This document shows, piece by piece, positions 11,801 to 24,427 of a stretch of DNA of 64,000 bases (position 1 is its first letter; each line of letters opens with the position of its first letter). The notes beneath the pieces are model-generated. The model searched no databases and was not told where the DNA came from. It worked only from the letters and a program-made list of their open reading frames with translations. Source of the stretch: Podarcis raffonei (lineage: Eukaryota > Chordata > Lepidosauria > Squamata > Lacertidae); the NCBI RefSeq assembly GCF_027172205.1, contig NC_070609.1, positions 59,096,501-59,160,500 on the forward strand, in the 5' to 3' direction. A program made the translations under genes and the position numbers.

Positions 11801-14800
11801 TTGGATATAACAGATGGCTGAAGACGCCATTTGACTTTTTAAAGGTTATTCCTTAATTGGTAGATTAGGACCTGGAAGTGGGTTGCGTTCCAGCCTATGT
11901 TGGTTTGCACTAGTACTACCATAATTTTGCTTTTTTTCCCTTTTGGAAGGAGAAAATTAAAACGGTAAAGGTTAAAAATTCAGGATGACTTGAAGTAGAG
12001 GGCAGAGCTACATTACTTTTAATTAATGTATAAGAAAATTCTCATGTAACAGCTTGCACATGTAAAATTTCCGTCCCTCTTTGGTCACTAGAGAGAAGAG
12101 ATTCATTCAGCGAAACAATTGCTAGTTTGTGCCTGCTTTGGGTTAAAGATAGGTCCTAGGTCTTAAAATATGAAGTTGTGTCCTGATGAGCAACATTGTA
12201 AATCTTAATGCTACTTCATTGCATAGTCTAACAAAATACAGTGGTACCTCGGGTTATATACGCTTCAGGTTACAGACTCCACTAATCCAGAAATAGTACC
12301 TCAGGTTAAGAACTTTGCTTCAGGATAAGAACAGAAATCGTACTCTGGCGGTGCGGCAGCAGCAGGAGGCCCCATTAGCTAAAGTGGTGCTTCAGGTTAA
12401 GAACAGTTTCAGGTTAAGAATGGACCTCCGGAACGAATTAAGTACTTAACCCAAGGTACCACTGTATGTAGAGGAAAGCGTAGTTGTGTCCAGGAATCGG
12501 GATACTGTAAAAAAAAGAGAGATGGTCCATTCAAATAGGTACCAATGATGATGTCATTAATGGAAACAGTTCAGGATGGCTGATATTTCTGACAATGTTT
12601 GTAATCCTAGTAGCATCTCAACTTCAATAGTTTGGCACACGGTATTAACTCAGAGCAGTCGCTGAAAATACTTTTCAGTCTTGGTCATGTTACAGAATTA
12701 CTTCTTAGCAACTATGGCTTTTCTCACTGAAAGTTGATCAGTCACACAGATTTTTAGTGAAGCTTCACTATAACCAACTCCAAATTGTTCTCATTGTTGA
12801 TCTTTGGAGATTCTTGCTGACTTTGAGGAAATAGTAATGTGTCTTGTTGAGAATTAACTTTATTTGTGGGTCCTATTTCCATTTTGTGCATATGGACTTT
12901 GAGCACATATCAAACCTTTAGTGGTGATCTTAAGGGGATGGTTGCAAGGTTAAACACAAACAGCAATAAAGCACATATTAAAAGCACTAGGTCATATTTA
13001 ATTGTAGAAGTAGTGGTTGCTGTTAATGTAAACAGGGAGAGTATGAATATTGAATTGGTTGAGAATTCACACCATTTTATTAAGGGCAGATTTTTTTATG
13101 GCAGCAGCAAATATGAATAGGAATTGTGTGCATGGAAGAGATTGAGAAACTCAAGGATATTCAAAAGAGCAAGCATAATTTTAATTTTCTAAGCTTCCAC
13201 AAATAATGTGATTAACAGCTACCAGGCAGTCTTTTATTGCACTTCAGTGGTGCTGTAGTATGATACATGAACCCCTATGGAAATACTGTAGACGGCTATA
13301 AAGTTTTCCCTCAGGAGGATGTATCTGAGATGTGTTGGGCTTTGATAAGGTTATTATACATCTGCACTGTTCTGAAGCCTCTTCAGATTACTGTAGCTAT
13401 TCCTGTTCAGACTGCTGAAGTTTGGCCATGCTCGAATAATTGTTGTTGAATTGGGTTCAATCTTTGATAACCTAATGCTGTTTAATCTAGTTTCATTTCA
13501 ATGGGGGCTCATATGCAAGCTTGTTCTTGTAATGGATTTTTTAAAAAAATAAAAATAGGTTTTTCAAGCACTAGTTGACTTCAGGGGCTTTTTTGGGAGT
13601 GGGGAAGGACAAGCTGAACTCAAAATCTGTATTCATTTCCCCACTAACTAGTTATGTTGGTTCCTTTTGCCATTTAGGCATACCGGAAGCTTGCCAAGGA
13701 GTACCACCCTGATAAGAATCCAAATGCAGGTGACAAGGTAAGACTTCTTCTGCAAATTGTTGCATTTTAAGATGAACAAGACACAATGCTGGCCAAAATA
13801 GCTTGTGAACACGTAGTCTGAGAAGAACTGAAAAGAGGAAAATGTGTGGAAAATGGTGAAAATGTGCCATTGGTGAGGTGTAGGTAGTACTCAGCTTTAA
13901 CTGGATGAAATGTTGGTTTAAATCCATACTCTGTGGTGAAGCTTACTTAACAGCCCAAGTTCTATCTCAGAGCTGTTGTGAGAATAAAATGGAACAATAT
14001 TCATGCGCATTAAACTCGTCTCTTTGGAGTAGCAGGTGGGATGTGAATGTTATAAGATAATCAAAGCTGCCTTCTTGCCATTAGCTGTGCTTTGACACAT
14101 GACTGCAGAGAGCAGTTTGTTCAAATCAATGTGAGTAATGGAGAAAGTTCATGAATGACACAGATGTGACATGCTTGTGTAGTGAATCACTGAGATGCCT
14201 GAGAGCAAAGCACAGAAGAAGGATGGATCAGCTGTGCAGAGCAGGATATACCTAGTCCTCCTCAGAAGCAAAGGAGAGGCCTGTTCTTTGAAGATAGATC
14301 AGTAAAGGAATGCAGGAGAGTTGGGTGCCCAGAGTTGGCTCACCTGCCTGTTGCAGAGTCCAGACTGGGCTGGCATTTTGCATATATCTGCTTATACAAC
14401 AGTAATTGTAATGTAGTAGAAGCGTATCTGCCGAAACACTTTCCTTTCCTATTGTACATATATTGCCAAACATGCAAATAATAGGCATTTCATTTACATT
14501 TACCTCCTTAGTTCAAAGAAATAAGCTTTGCCTATGAAGTTCTCTCAAATCCAGAGAAACGCGAATTGTATGACCGGTATGGAGAACAAGGCCTCCGAGA
14601 AGGTAGTGGTGGAGGTGGAGGAATGGACGATATTTTCTCCCACATATTTGGTGGGGGACTGTTCAGTTTCATGGGTAGTCAGAGTAGAAGTCGCAACGGA
14701 AGAAGAAGAGGTGAAGATATGATGCATCCACTCAAGTAAGTACCTGGCTTATTGTCTCTGGGGGAAGTTCCTGTCTTGAATGCATAATTGCTCTATTGGT

Positions 14801-17757
14801 GGGCTGACGTTCTCATGACAAACTGAAGGACTTTAAAGTTATCTGAAGCTACCTGATACCAAAATAGCCTTGGCGATCCAGCATTTATTTGTTTTGTTTT
14901 TTTAAGTCTACCCTGCCTTATTTTCCAAGGAAACTTAAGACAACTAAATAATAATACAGTGGTGCCTCGCAAGACGAAAATAATCCGTTCCGCAAGTCTC
15001 TTCGTCTAGCGGTTTTTTCGTCTTGCGAAGCAACCCTATTAGCGGATTAGCGCTTTTAGCGGCTTAGCAGCTATTAAAGGCTTAGCGGCTAAAAGGCTAT
15101 TAGCGGCTTAGCGGCTTAGAAAAAGGGGGGGGGAGCGAAAAAAATCACAAGACATTTTCGTCTTGTGAAGCAAGCCCATAGGGAAATTCGTCTTGCGAAG
15201 CGCATCGAAAAACGGAAAACCCTTTCGTCTAGCGGGTTTTTCGTCTTGCGAGGCATTCGTCTTGCGGGGCACCACTGTACAGTATTGTACACACAACATT
15301 CCATACCAAACCCAACAAAACAAAACAAATCCAGTTATTAAAATATACACAACTTAAGCCAGCACAACATTTAAAAGCTGTCTTTAAAAGCCATGTTGTC
15401 ACCAGGCACTTGAAAGGATGCAGTGATGGATAACACCTGACTCAACACAAATGATTAGCATGACCCCTTCCATTGTGAGTGTAGGTGGGACAAGATCTCC
15501 ATAGGGCCCAATGATGCCCCTTTTGGTATACCTCCATTGCCACACCCAACCTTTACAAGAGATTAATGTTCTTCCTGCTTCTTCATGGAGCCTTTTCTCG
15601 CTCTCTCTCATCAGATGAGTTTTTTTTTTAATTCAGATGGGGTTTTTAAAAATGCTAGAGAAAAAAGTTCTGGGTTTAGCTTTGAACACAAAAAAGTAAT
15701 CCAGCATTGTAATAGATAGTCCCAAGGAACTGGTACCTGGTTATGTGTTGGTTTGTTTCTGCCAAGGCAAGTTACTAAAGAAATAAGGCCAAGCCACTAA
15801 ATCATCAGTGAATGGAATATTAAAGCCTCACCCATGCTTTAGGTAACTTGATACATTTACAAGATGGGTTGGACTAATCATTGCAGCAAAACCACTTATT
15901 AACAGCCTAGTGAATAGATCGCTTCAAACCTGAGGCTATCGTTCTACCAAGTCAATGTGATTAAAAACATTGAAGTTCAAGTTGTTCAGAATCCCTTACA
16001 ATGAAAAGCAGACAAGTTGGAACAGCAGACTGTTCCAAGCAGATCAGGTGAGAAAGCAAGCCTTCGCAAGAGTAGATGGAGTGAGGCAGGTATTCTGAAA
16101 TTCTAGTTTAACGCAGCAGGTGGACTAGGCAGGCAGTGATGGGTACAGAATTGAATAACCTGAAATTTATTTTTTAAAGAACAAAAAACCCCACCCTTTA
16201 TAGTCAGTAAGATGCTAAGTGTATTTATCTTAGAGTATTATTGAGTCGGTTTTTTTGGCAGGAGGTGAGCTTAATGTTCTGCATAGCTCCTTTCCCCAGT
16301 CTTTAACTAGGCCTTGATTGGGTGCCAAGTGCAGAAAGGCAGCATATAAAATTGAAGCAATAAAAAGCAGAAGCAAAATTAATGGTGCAAAATTAAGCAA
16401 ATGCCAGTTTGCTTCCATTAATTATGCAAGTTGCAAAATTCAGATTACATTGGTGCAGAAATGGTTTGTTTATTTGATTCATTTTAAAGTGAGTATACAG
16501 AAGCCTGAGCAGGAGCTAGCCAAGTGTTACTTCTACTTTAGAATGCTGCATTCTGACAGAGCAAATGTACTAGAGGAATTGTAGCATATAGTTCTTATTC
16601 CATGAATGTGTCCCAGGTCAAAACAAAATCCTTAATTTCACCTGAGGTGGGTTGGGAGTTAACCAGGAAGAGCCTTTTCAGTGCCATTGCTCCATTTGTG
16701 GAATATTCTCACATTTATGAGTTGCCCCATTAATAGAGTTGTAGGGTGATGATCATTGTTGGTTTTGTTTTTTGCTTTTAACTTGAATACCAACATCTTG
16801 TCATGTTTTGAGAGCCACAAAACATCCTCATTGAGCTTAAACCACAGTGAAATGCAGAGATTAGAATATTAATGTAAATAATTTTAAATGATGTTAAAAG
16901 CCTGGGGGGGGGGGAATACTTGACTGGTATGAAAAATATATTAAAGAAGGTTCCTTCCCAGGCAGGCCCAAATAGTGCCAACATTGTTATCCTTTCAGTG
17001 CCAACAAAATATATTTTTGTTTCCCTGGCCTTCTAAATGTATTTTGATGTCTGTTTCTCTCTCTCAATATGATATGTATTTTATATTGGGTTGTTTTTTT
17101 AATATCCCTGGAAGCTGAAGGGTCATATACAGATCTTTCAAACAAGTAATGTGTGAAATATTCCATTAAAATATCTCCATCTGGAATTCAGTGATATTTT
17201 ATTTTTCCTGCTGAATGCATAAACTGGAATCTGCTGCCTTTAAAATCTGTATTTTTCACTTAAGGCCTGTAGAAACTGGCTGCAGCTTTTAACTGGTTTG
17301 TAAAATCCTTCCTTTTTAATCTTCAGCTGATGGCTTTTACTGGTTATGCTGCTACAGTATGTGTTGTCATATTTTTGCATTGCACTTGGAAAAAGCAGTG
17401 GTACAAAGGAAAAACAACCATGCACTATGAGATTAGGTCTAAAATGGTTGCTGTGTTGGGTGTGAAAGTCCTCGCTATGCTGCTTGAGAAAGGATGGGCA
17501 GCAATTAAGGGAATAAAAACTAGTGGCTATTGCTCTAGTCAAAATTTGAATTAAAAATTTCCATGAAACAGCTGAAGCCTCTTGATTTACGGAACACCTT
17601 GGTTTGCTGTCATAATCATGTATTTGAAATGTTTGTAGCCTGCCTTTTTAACATAGAATCACTAAAATATCTTACATGTCACCAGACCAAGATAATTGTA
17701 TATTTAAAAGTCCACACTTAATCATTCAGGCTGCCAGATTTCCTTGAACAGAAACCA

Positions 17758-17791
<34 letters not shown>

Positions 17792-20700
17792 TGTATAGTG
17801 CCATATACTCATAGGTTTGAAGGTGGTTCATAACATAAAATTACAATATAAAAAAGAGAAACCCCATTGGGAAGGTCAGGAAAGATCAGGGTTCTAGATA
17901 TTGCTGTATGCCTGTGTGAACAGGAACACTGAGCTGGTGCTTAAATGCTAATACAGACTTCTGAGAGATACACACAAGGCAGCAGTTGCTTACTTGCAGA
18001 GCCACCTGGTACCTGCCTTAACCTCTCCCTGAAGGTGAAGGCACCAAGAACACAGCCTCCACTGAAGACTTTGATAGGAGTAAGACAGTCCTTTGTTGTG
18101 GTGAGAGAGCTGAGGTAGAACTGGAGAAACCCAAGTTCAAATCTCCACTGAATTACTGGGTGACCTTGGACCTATTGCTAGCTCTCAGGCCAGGGTTAGC
18201 CCTTGCCATGCCTTCCAGATATTGTTGGACTACAGCCTTTATCAGCCACAATGGCAATGGTCAGGGACAATGGGAATTATAGTCAAACAATCTGTCAAGG
18301 GTGCCAAGTTGAGTATCTCTGTTTTGGGCTAATTGCCCCACAGGGCTATGTGAGGATGAATTAGAAGGTTCATGTATGTTGAGTTCATTGGAAGGAAGGT
18401 AGAGTATACATGTAGTAATGATGCATTGCTATGCTATGGGGTATGGATACTTTGGTGCATGTGTGAAATCCTGGTAAGAGAACAGAGAGCTACTGTATAA
18501 TGGCAACAAGTTGGTGGGCATACTTTTCTACATTGCAGCTCATCTATCTCTTGGGCTGGTCTAAAAACAATAGTGCTAACATTTTTTACCAGTGTATATT
18601 CGGTATCTGGAATATGTTTTTGCCACTTCATTTAGCCTTTCAATAGTTGTGCCTGCAAGTATGTTAAAACAAGATGTGTTCAGTCTTCTGCTGATACTTG
18701 AACCAAAACCTGAAGTACAATCCCTTTCCCTTACTCAGAGTTTCTTTAGAAGATCTTTATAATGGAAAGACTACCAAACTACAACTTAGCAAGAATGTCC
18801 TTTGTAGTTCATGTAACGGGTGAGTTGTTTTTTTGTTTGCTTGTTTTTTTGCATTCATCTGTCTTCAAAAGATTAATGATTTGATTCTTGAAAAATTGAG
18901 CAAAGATTTAAAAATGAAAATTAAATATAATTTTTTGTTTAGACAAGCCTATCCAGATATGTAGAATGTTTGCATGAGTTCTAATCTGGTTTTAGCTTAT
19001 CACTGTTTTTAATTGTTATTTTGTTTTTAAAAAATAGCTGTTTTTACTGATAATTTTATTGGTTTCTTTTTGTAAATCGCTTGGGGTTTTTCTACAGTCA
19101 GTTTGTATATAAATTGCTGGAATCTAATAACTGCTAACAAAAAAGTCCATGTCCACCTAAGGTTTACTTGTTTGTAGGCTTACATTGTTCAGCTTTGCAA
19201 CAAGATGCCCTTGTGTGTGTGTTGCCTGCATCCTGCTCTTCCTTGCTAAGTGCTTATACAATTTTTCAAGTGGGTTGCTATCCAGAGCACTAAGACCTGC
19301 ATCTCCTAAGCTTTAAGACTTGCTACAGGATTAGATGTCCCCAGGCTCCAAAGATGTAAAGCTACATTTCCTTTTTGTGTTTATAATAATATAAAATCAA
19401 CATTTTTTTTATCTAGCCAAGGGGGTAAATCTGGAGCAGTTCAGAAGTGTGCGGCTTGCCGAGGCAGAGGTGTGCGTATCATGATCAGGCAGCTGGCTCC
19501 TGGGATGGTTCAGCAGATGCAGTCTGTCTGCTCCGACTGCAATGGAGAAGGTAAGTCAATCAATTCACCACAAGCATCTGATCTCAAGAAAAGTCCCTTA
19601 AGTTTCAATACATTATGATAGCTAAAACTAGGGTGCAAGTTAGCATGATGAGAAGCTCATAAATCCCTGCTCCCCAGTGAATTGTTTAGACACATTGGCA
19701 ACATGGTTTGCCCTTTGCCTTGCTTTCATTGGTGTGGTTTGTCAATGCAGTGGGAATATAGAACTCTTAAGGATGATACACATACGACTAGCCATCTACA
19801 GTCATACCTCGGGTTGCGAACACTGCGGGTTGCACATTTTTGGGTTGCGGACTGTGCCAAACCCAGAAGTACCGAAACGGGTTACTTCCGGGTTTCTACG
19901 CAGAAGCACAAAATGACATCATGCACAGAAGCGCCGAATCACACGTGCGCAGACGCAACGCTGCGGGTTGCCAACGTGCCTCCCACACGGATCATGTTCG
20001 CAACCTGATGTACTAGATGCATCAGTGGCAATTGCATTATGACACCTTAGGCCTAACTCCTACCTTGCAGGAGTGGTGCAGTGGTTGTTCCAGTAATGTA
20101 GGAGAATAGAAAGCATATGCAAGAAATGACATGGAAGGAACTGGTCTACATTCCTCATAACCTGATCAGCATGGTCATGGGTGATCAGCAGCTCAGCTGT
20201 TCCTGAATAGTTGCAAGTTGGCTCCTCCTGTGGTGGGGTCAGGTATCTTAGCCTTAGCCTGTCTTCCTGCTTTAAATGACACGCATTTGAATGGGGAAGT
20301 TCCTGACCTGGTTTTAGCGAACCACATTGAGACACCAGCAGCACTTGTTGGTAGGTGTGCCTTGCATCTTAGTAAAGAAGCAAACTACGTAGCCGGACTA
20401 AGGAACCATTTTATTATTGGAGTGGGGGGAGATTCTTGTAGATTGCTTTCTATCATAAACCCAAAAGGGTTTCCATAATAAACAAAATGATACCAGTGAA
20501 ATACAGTTTAAACATACAAGAATAAAATAAGCATCAATATGATTGAGACCAGGGCTAACGGTAATCGAAGCACGGCCTCCAAAAGTTTGTGAAAACACGG
20601 GGGACTTCAACATGCAACAGAATCCCATCAGCGCGGGGGGATTCAAAGGGCCACATTCTCATTTGGGCAACCTTCCAGGGGCCATGTGTAAGTGACATGG

Positions 20701-23700
20701 TGGCCAGGGGCAGAAAATGGGTGTGGCAGCAGATGTGACCCCTGTCTTTGTTCAGTGGGTTGCATTCTGACTTCACAAGTCAAAGCATGTCCACACACAC
20801 TCCATGCAGGCAAGCCATAGGCATTATCACAGTTGGGCACATTCCAGCCAGGCAAAGGCACTCCGGGAGGGTGCAGAATAGGACTGTGGACAAGCGTGGT
20901 CTGGGGAAAGTCGCATGGGCCAGATAAAAAGGCCTGGAGGGCTGTGTTTGTCCCGCATGCCAGATGTTCTCCACCCCTTGAAACTGGGTCATAACTGGCC
21001 GTCTCTCTCTTTTCTAGGGGAAGTAATTAATGAAAAAGATCGCTGTAAAAAATGTGAAGGGAAGAAGGTGATCAAAGAAGTGAAGATCCTTGAAGTCCAT
21101 GTAGATAAAGGCATGAAGCACGGGCAGAGAATCACCTTTACTGGAGAGGCCGATCAAGCCCCCGGAGTGGAGCCAGGCGACATCGTTCTCCTGCTTCAGG
21201 AAAAGGAGCATGAGGTAACTTGCTGCCTGAAATGCAAAGCTGTCTTTTTATTGCAGACCTTTGGAGCCTTTTGAATACTGAGGCTGGCGGCAGTTTGTGG
21301 GGTGGTGGTGTGTGTAGTGGTGCTCCATTAAATGTGTGGATGATAATGGAGTTGAACTTAGATAGCCATGAGCAAAAGGAAAATTGCTGCTGGTGCTGTT
21401 CTGCCTGTTTGTGCAAGAGTGTGAGTAGTTCTTGTGTTTCGGCTTCTCAGGCCATGTGTAAGACCCTCCATATACAGTATTGTTGTCTTCTGTTAGCCTC
21501 AACCAGCATGCCCAGCGGTCAGGAGGGACACAGGCTTCTCCCAGTTTAACCTGTGATAATTTGTGTGAACAAATTAGTTGACAGTAGCAGAGAGAAATCT
21601 GGGACCATGGGGCCCCACCCAGTAGATTCAGCCAAGGGACCGTGGGCCGCTTGGCCCCAGTTATCAGCAGCCCAGTCTCTTTTCAAGCTGGTCATTTATA
21701 TGAACTACTGTACTGTGTGTGATTAGTCTCTTCTCTTTTTCCCTATGTGTCTAATCTTTTTTAGAAATGTAGGCCTGTGGGCAGGGCCTATCATGTTTTT
21801 AAATCTGTGTACAGCATTTGGTACATTCTAGGCACCTAATTGTTACCTAGCAATTAAAATAGGTATGTCTGTGTTGCTTGTTTCCATGCTTTACATATGC
21901 ACAACTAGAGAAAGATAACATAGCAGACCTGCTGCTATTTTAAATATGCATTCTAGAAACCAGAGAAGCTAGCAATGGGCAACTCCTCATAATGGTCAGA
22001 GGCCATTTGAGACATGGTTGTTTTTGTTCTCGTACCTTTCCCAGTAAAATGTATTGTGAACTCCTTGCTGTTGTCACCTGAGCCATTTGAAATACACTTG
22101 GCTGCTATTCAGAATTAAACTAAAAACAATTGAATGTTCAGAAGTAAAGCAAAAGCCTTTCAGCCCAAAGCTTTGTATTTTTGCTCACAAGTCTCTCTGG
22201 GCTGCATCCAGCTAAGCCATGTTTTGAAGTATCCCCATTGAAACAAATGAAACTGGTTATAACTAAGTTGACTGAGTTCATTTTCATGAATCTTAAGTCA
22301 GATGGCCCCACTGAATTCTGTGAGTTGTCCTAGTCCTGGAGTTGTCATAGCCAAGGCAATTTCTGCTATTCCCCCCACCCCCAGTTCTAGTCTCAAAATT
22401 CATATACAGTGGTACCTCAGGTTACATACGCTTCAGGTACATATGCTTCAGGTTACAGACTCCGCTAACCCAGAAATATTACCTCGGGTTAAGAACTTTG
22501 CTTCAGTATGAGAACAGAAATTTTGCTCAGGCGGTGCGGTGGGAGGCCCCATTAGCTAAAGTGGTTAAGAACAGTTTCAGGTTAAGTATGGACCTCTGGA
22601 ACGAATTAAGTACGTAACCAGAGGTACCACTGTATAGGTGTATAGCCAGATGTAAATGTAAGATACTCCTGTATGTGATACTTTTTGTCCACCTGTGAGA
22701 TTTTAGTGTAACACAAAGCATATACACACTAGGAGTTCATGATCTAGCTAGAGGCCAGTACCAATTTTTTTTCCTTCCCTCACAATGGTTCCTACCTGTT
22801 TGCAGGTAGCTCAAGGCAGACAAAAAGCCTGTTCTGGACCCTGCATTATCATCTGAAGTGCTTCTCTGTGTGCTCCCTTCATGGGACAAGAATGGGCCCT
22901 TTTCACTAGTAGCTCTCTGCTTGTGAAGTGCTCTCCCCAGGGAAGCATGCCTGGCACCATCTTTATCTATTTTTAGGTGACAGCCAAAGACTTGTCTTTG
23001 TACCCAGGCTTTTGGCCCTAAATTTTGAAGGGTTTCTCGTATTTGTGGCCTCTTTTCCTCCTTTTTTTAGTGGGCCATGATCAGTAAAAGGTGTATTTTA
23101 TTTGTGGTTTTTATTGATTTTGTTACAATTGGGTTTTACTGTTTATATTGTGTTTGGGGTCACTTTTGTAAGCGACAAATTTTTTTGTTGTTGTTGTTAT
23201 GGTAGCCCATCTGCTCATGCATTTGCCGCTAAACTTCTTTCCCTCCCTTTTCCAAGGTGTTCCAAAGAGATGGGAATGACTTGCACATGACGCACAAAAT
23301 AGGACTTGTTGAAGCACTGTGTGGCTTTCAGTTCACATTTAAGCACCTTGACGGACGTCAAATTGTGGTGAAATACCCCCCAGGAAAAGTAATTGAACCA
23401 GGTAAAAAACCTCATGGGCTTTTGGAGCTGTTTGGAAGCCTGTTACCCTGTACTTTGCCTGTTAATGTATTTGATTTTACACAGAGGGGAAAACTATAGG
23501 CTGCCTCTTAACAACAATTGCCTTTGTCCATTCCTGCAGGCTGTGTCCGTGTTGTTCGGGGGGAAGGAATGCCACAGTACCGCAATCCCTTTGAAAAGGG
23601 AGATCTTTATATAAAGTTTGACGTGCATTTTCCTGAAAACAACTGGATTAGCCCAGAAAAGCTTACAGTGAGTACCCCAGGATGTATCTCTAAATGCTCA

Positions 23701-24427
23701 CCTCTTCTGCACGCCAGCTGCAGAATATGTGGAAGTTGCACATCATCATTACATCTGATCACTATAGGAAACAGTTTTATCCAGCTATGTTCCTCTGTGA
23801 AATTGACTTAGCTCCACTAGTTTCATTGGGCCTACTCTGAGTAGGTCCAACATTGGCTGCTCGATCAGATGACACACCTGCCTGATTCTACAAGCATAGA
23901 TTTAAGGATAGTGATAAAAACACAAGCTCTAAAACAATTGTACTGGGGAAAGGGCACAGTGTATGTTTTTTTAAAAAATCAGTGGAGAAAAGGGTACTGA
24001 CCAAGCCATGGCTTGAAACTTTAAATAAAACATAAAACCAAAACAATTAAAAAAAATAAAAGCAGACATCAGTTAACCATTGTAGAAGGATTTCTTCTTA
24101 ATTTTCTGCATAGGCCTGGTGGAATAGAAAAGCTTTCAGCAGGTGTTCAAAGGTTGGTGCAGAAGGCGCCTGCTGGAACTTGTGTTCCTGCGAATACTAC
24201 ATTTTTGCATCACTCTTCTTCCAATGCTTTCTTTTTAGGAACTTGAAGATCTTCTGCCTGCCAGACCAGAAATCTCCAACATAATTAGTGATGCAGAGGA
24301 GGTAGAACTTCAAGAATTTGATACCACTCGTGGTTCAGGTGGCGGCCAGAGGCGTGAAGCTTACAACGATAGTTCTGATGACGAAAGCGGCCATCATGGA
24401 CCTGGGGTGCAGTGTGCCCATCAGTAA
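8526..24427 (+). CDS. DNAJA2: DNAJA2, type-A Hsp40 co-chaperone (complete, 9 coding exons)
   Basis: DnaJ homolog subfamily A member 2 stimulates the ATPase of Hsp70 and hands it unfolded clients in the cytosol; the C-terminal CaaX box suggests farnesylation and partial membrane attachment. Coding exons are 8526-8603, 13678-13737, 14512-14735, 18739-18819, 19417-19550, 21018-21214, 23257-23401, 23540-23667 and 24239-24427. All introns are GT-AG and the phases join to 411 codons plus TAA. Visible parts in order: J domain with HPD at residues 36-38; Gly-rich linker around residues 72-77; four zinc-finger CxxC repeats ([32 protein letters not shown]); the two beta-barrel substrate-binding domains; an acidic tail ending CAHQ. 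The start is the first ATG of a CpG-island exon and gives [11 protein letters not shown], as in human. The protein is near-identical to remembered human DNAJA2 and one residue shorter, in the tail (SSDDESGHH). Confidence 0.98.
9385..9560 (+). repeat. CR1/L2-group LINE 3' end in DNAJA2 intron 1
   Basis: Contains GAATACCAGTTGTTGG, GGCATCTGGTTGAGCACTAT and AGGATGCTGGACTAGATGGG, the family's untranslated 3' end. Confidence 0.8.
10469..10599. mobile_element. hAT-type MITE, palindromic (131 bp)
   Basis: Ends CAGGCATGGCCAAACTTGGC and its reverse complement, with an inner palindrome on ACTACAACTCCCATCATCCC. The flanks CCCCAACC and CCCCAATC are an 8-bp duplication with one change, as hAT transposases make. 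Confidence 0.85.
10600..12238. other. DNAJA2 intron 1 interior
   Basis: AT-rich intronic sequence. I recognise no exon, RNA or repeat here. Confidence 0.5.
12239..12464. mobile_element. Tigger-like MITE (226 bp)
   Basis: Terminal inverted repeats CAGTGGTACCTCGGGTTA / TAACCCAAGGTACCACTG, flanked by TA on both sides. One of five copies here (also 22.4, 51.75, 60.0, 62.5 kb). The interior GAGGCCCCATTAGCTAAAGTGG is shared by all. Confidence 0.85.
13678..13737 (+). CDS. DNAJA2: DNAJA2 coding exon 2
   Basis: Encodes [20 protein letters not shown], which contains the HPD tripeptide essential for Hsp70 ATPase stimulation. The acceptor is catttag and the donor AAG|gtaaga; phase 0 on both sides. Confidence 0.98.
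13905..14060 (+). repeat. CORE-SINE/MIR-like 3' half
   Basis: Carries AGAGCTGTTGTGAGAATAAAATGG, the MIR-like 3' word, in DNAJA2 intron 2. No clear promoter half. Confidence 0.45.
14512..14735 (+). CDS. DNAJA2: DNAJA2 coding exon 3
   Basis: Encodes the end of the J domain ([17 protein letters not shown]), the Gly-rich stretch and the basic [12 protein letters not shown] segment. The donor is CTCAA|gtaagt: the lysine codon is split and completed by A from exon 4. Confidence 0.97.
14957..15277. mobile_element. Tigger-like MITE, second subfamily (321 bp)
   Basis: Ends CAGTGGTGCCTCGCAAGACG and GCGGGGCACCACTG with TA flanks. The interior alternates TTCGTCTTGCGAAG words, and from about 15040 to 15120 has a degenerate tandem of TTAGCGGC. 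Confidence 0.8.
15281..17755. other. DNAJA2 intron 3 interior
   Basis: Long AT-rich intronic stretch with scattered homopolymer runs. No exon or confident repeat seen. Confidence 0.45.
17759..17791 (+). repeat. Microsatellite (TAT)n
   Basis: About 11 TAT/ATT units. Confidence 0.9.
18096..18195 (+). repeat. CORE-SINE/MIR-like fragment
   Basis: Has TGGGTGACCTTGGACC, the CORE motif, after a degenerate tRNA-like head. Confidence 0.5.
18196..18318. repeat. hAT-type palindromic MITE, degenerate
   Basis: Holds the GTTGGACTACAGCCTTTATC ... GGGAATTATAGTCAAACAAT inverted halves of the same group as the 10.5-kb copy. Confidence 0.6.
18739..18819 (+). CDS. DNAJA2: DNAJA2 coding exon 4
   Basis: Encodes [20 protein letters not shown] and the start of the first zinc repeat, CSSCNG. 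The acceptor is ttactcag and the donor AACGG|gtgagt; it leaves a two-base overhang. Confidence 0.97.
19417..19550 (+). CDS. DNAJA2: DNAJA2 coding exon 5
   Basis: Encodes the second and third zinc-finger repeats (CAACRGRG and CSDCNGEG) with the conserved [16 protein letters not shown] linker. The acceptor is atctag and the donor GAAG|gtaagt. Confidence 0.98.
19799..20014. mobile_element. Tigger-like MITE, third subfamily
   Basis: Starts CAGTCATACCTCGGGTTGCG after TA. The interior alternates GGGTTGC and CGGGTTACTTCCGGG words; the right end (GTTCGCAACCTGATGTACT) is degenerate. Confidence 0.65.
20638..20990 (+). repeat. hAT-like MITE (GGGCCACATTC type)
   Basis: GGGCCACATTCTCATTTGGG ... CTTCCAGGGGCCATGTG ... 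GGCCTGGAGGGCTGTGTTTG ... GATGTTCTCCACCCCTTG. The same order of words occurs at 49965-50330. Confidence 0.5.
21018..21214 (+). CDS. DNAJA2: DNAJA2 coding exon 6
   Basis: Encodes the fourth zinc repeat (CKKCEGKK) and the first beta-barrel client-binding domain ([19 protein letters not shown]). The acceptor is tttctag and the donor GAG|gtaact; it ends in phase 0. Confidence 0.98.
22407..22632. mobile_element. Tigger-like MITE
   Basis: CAGTGGTACCTCAGGTTACA ... CAGAGGTACCACTG with TA flanks, in DNAJA2 intron 6. It has an internal duplication of the GCTTCAGGTACATATGCTTC type and a loss in the right half. Confidence 0.8.
23257..23401 (+). CDS. DNAJA2: DNAJA2 coding exon 7
   Basis: Encodes [17 protein letters not shown] through KVIEPG in the second beta-barrel domain. 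Human has MTYKIG where this copy has MTHKIG. The acceptor is tccaag and the donor CCAG|gtaaaa. Confidence 0.97.
23540..23667 (+). CDS. DNAJA2: DNAJA2 coding exon 8
   Basis: Encodes [20 protein letters not shown] and the following strand up to [10 protein letters not shown]. The acceptor is ctgcag and the donor ACA|gtgagt, phase 0. Confidence 0.97.
24239..24427 (+). CDS. DNAJA2: DNAJA2 coding exon 9 and stop
   Basis: Encodes the dimerisation segment ([11 protein letters not shown]), the acidic EEVELQEF stretch, the Gly/Ser tail and the terminal CAHQ farnesylation box, then TAA at 24425-24427. The acceptor is tttttag. Confidence 0.98.
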   Translation, partial: ELEDLLPARPEISNIISDAEEVELQEFDTTRGSGGGQRREAYNDSSDDESGHHGPGVQCAHQ

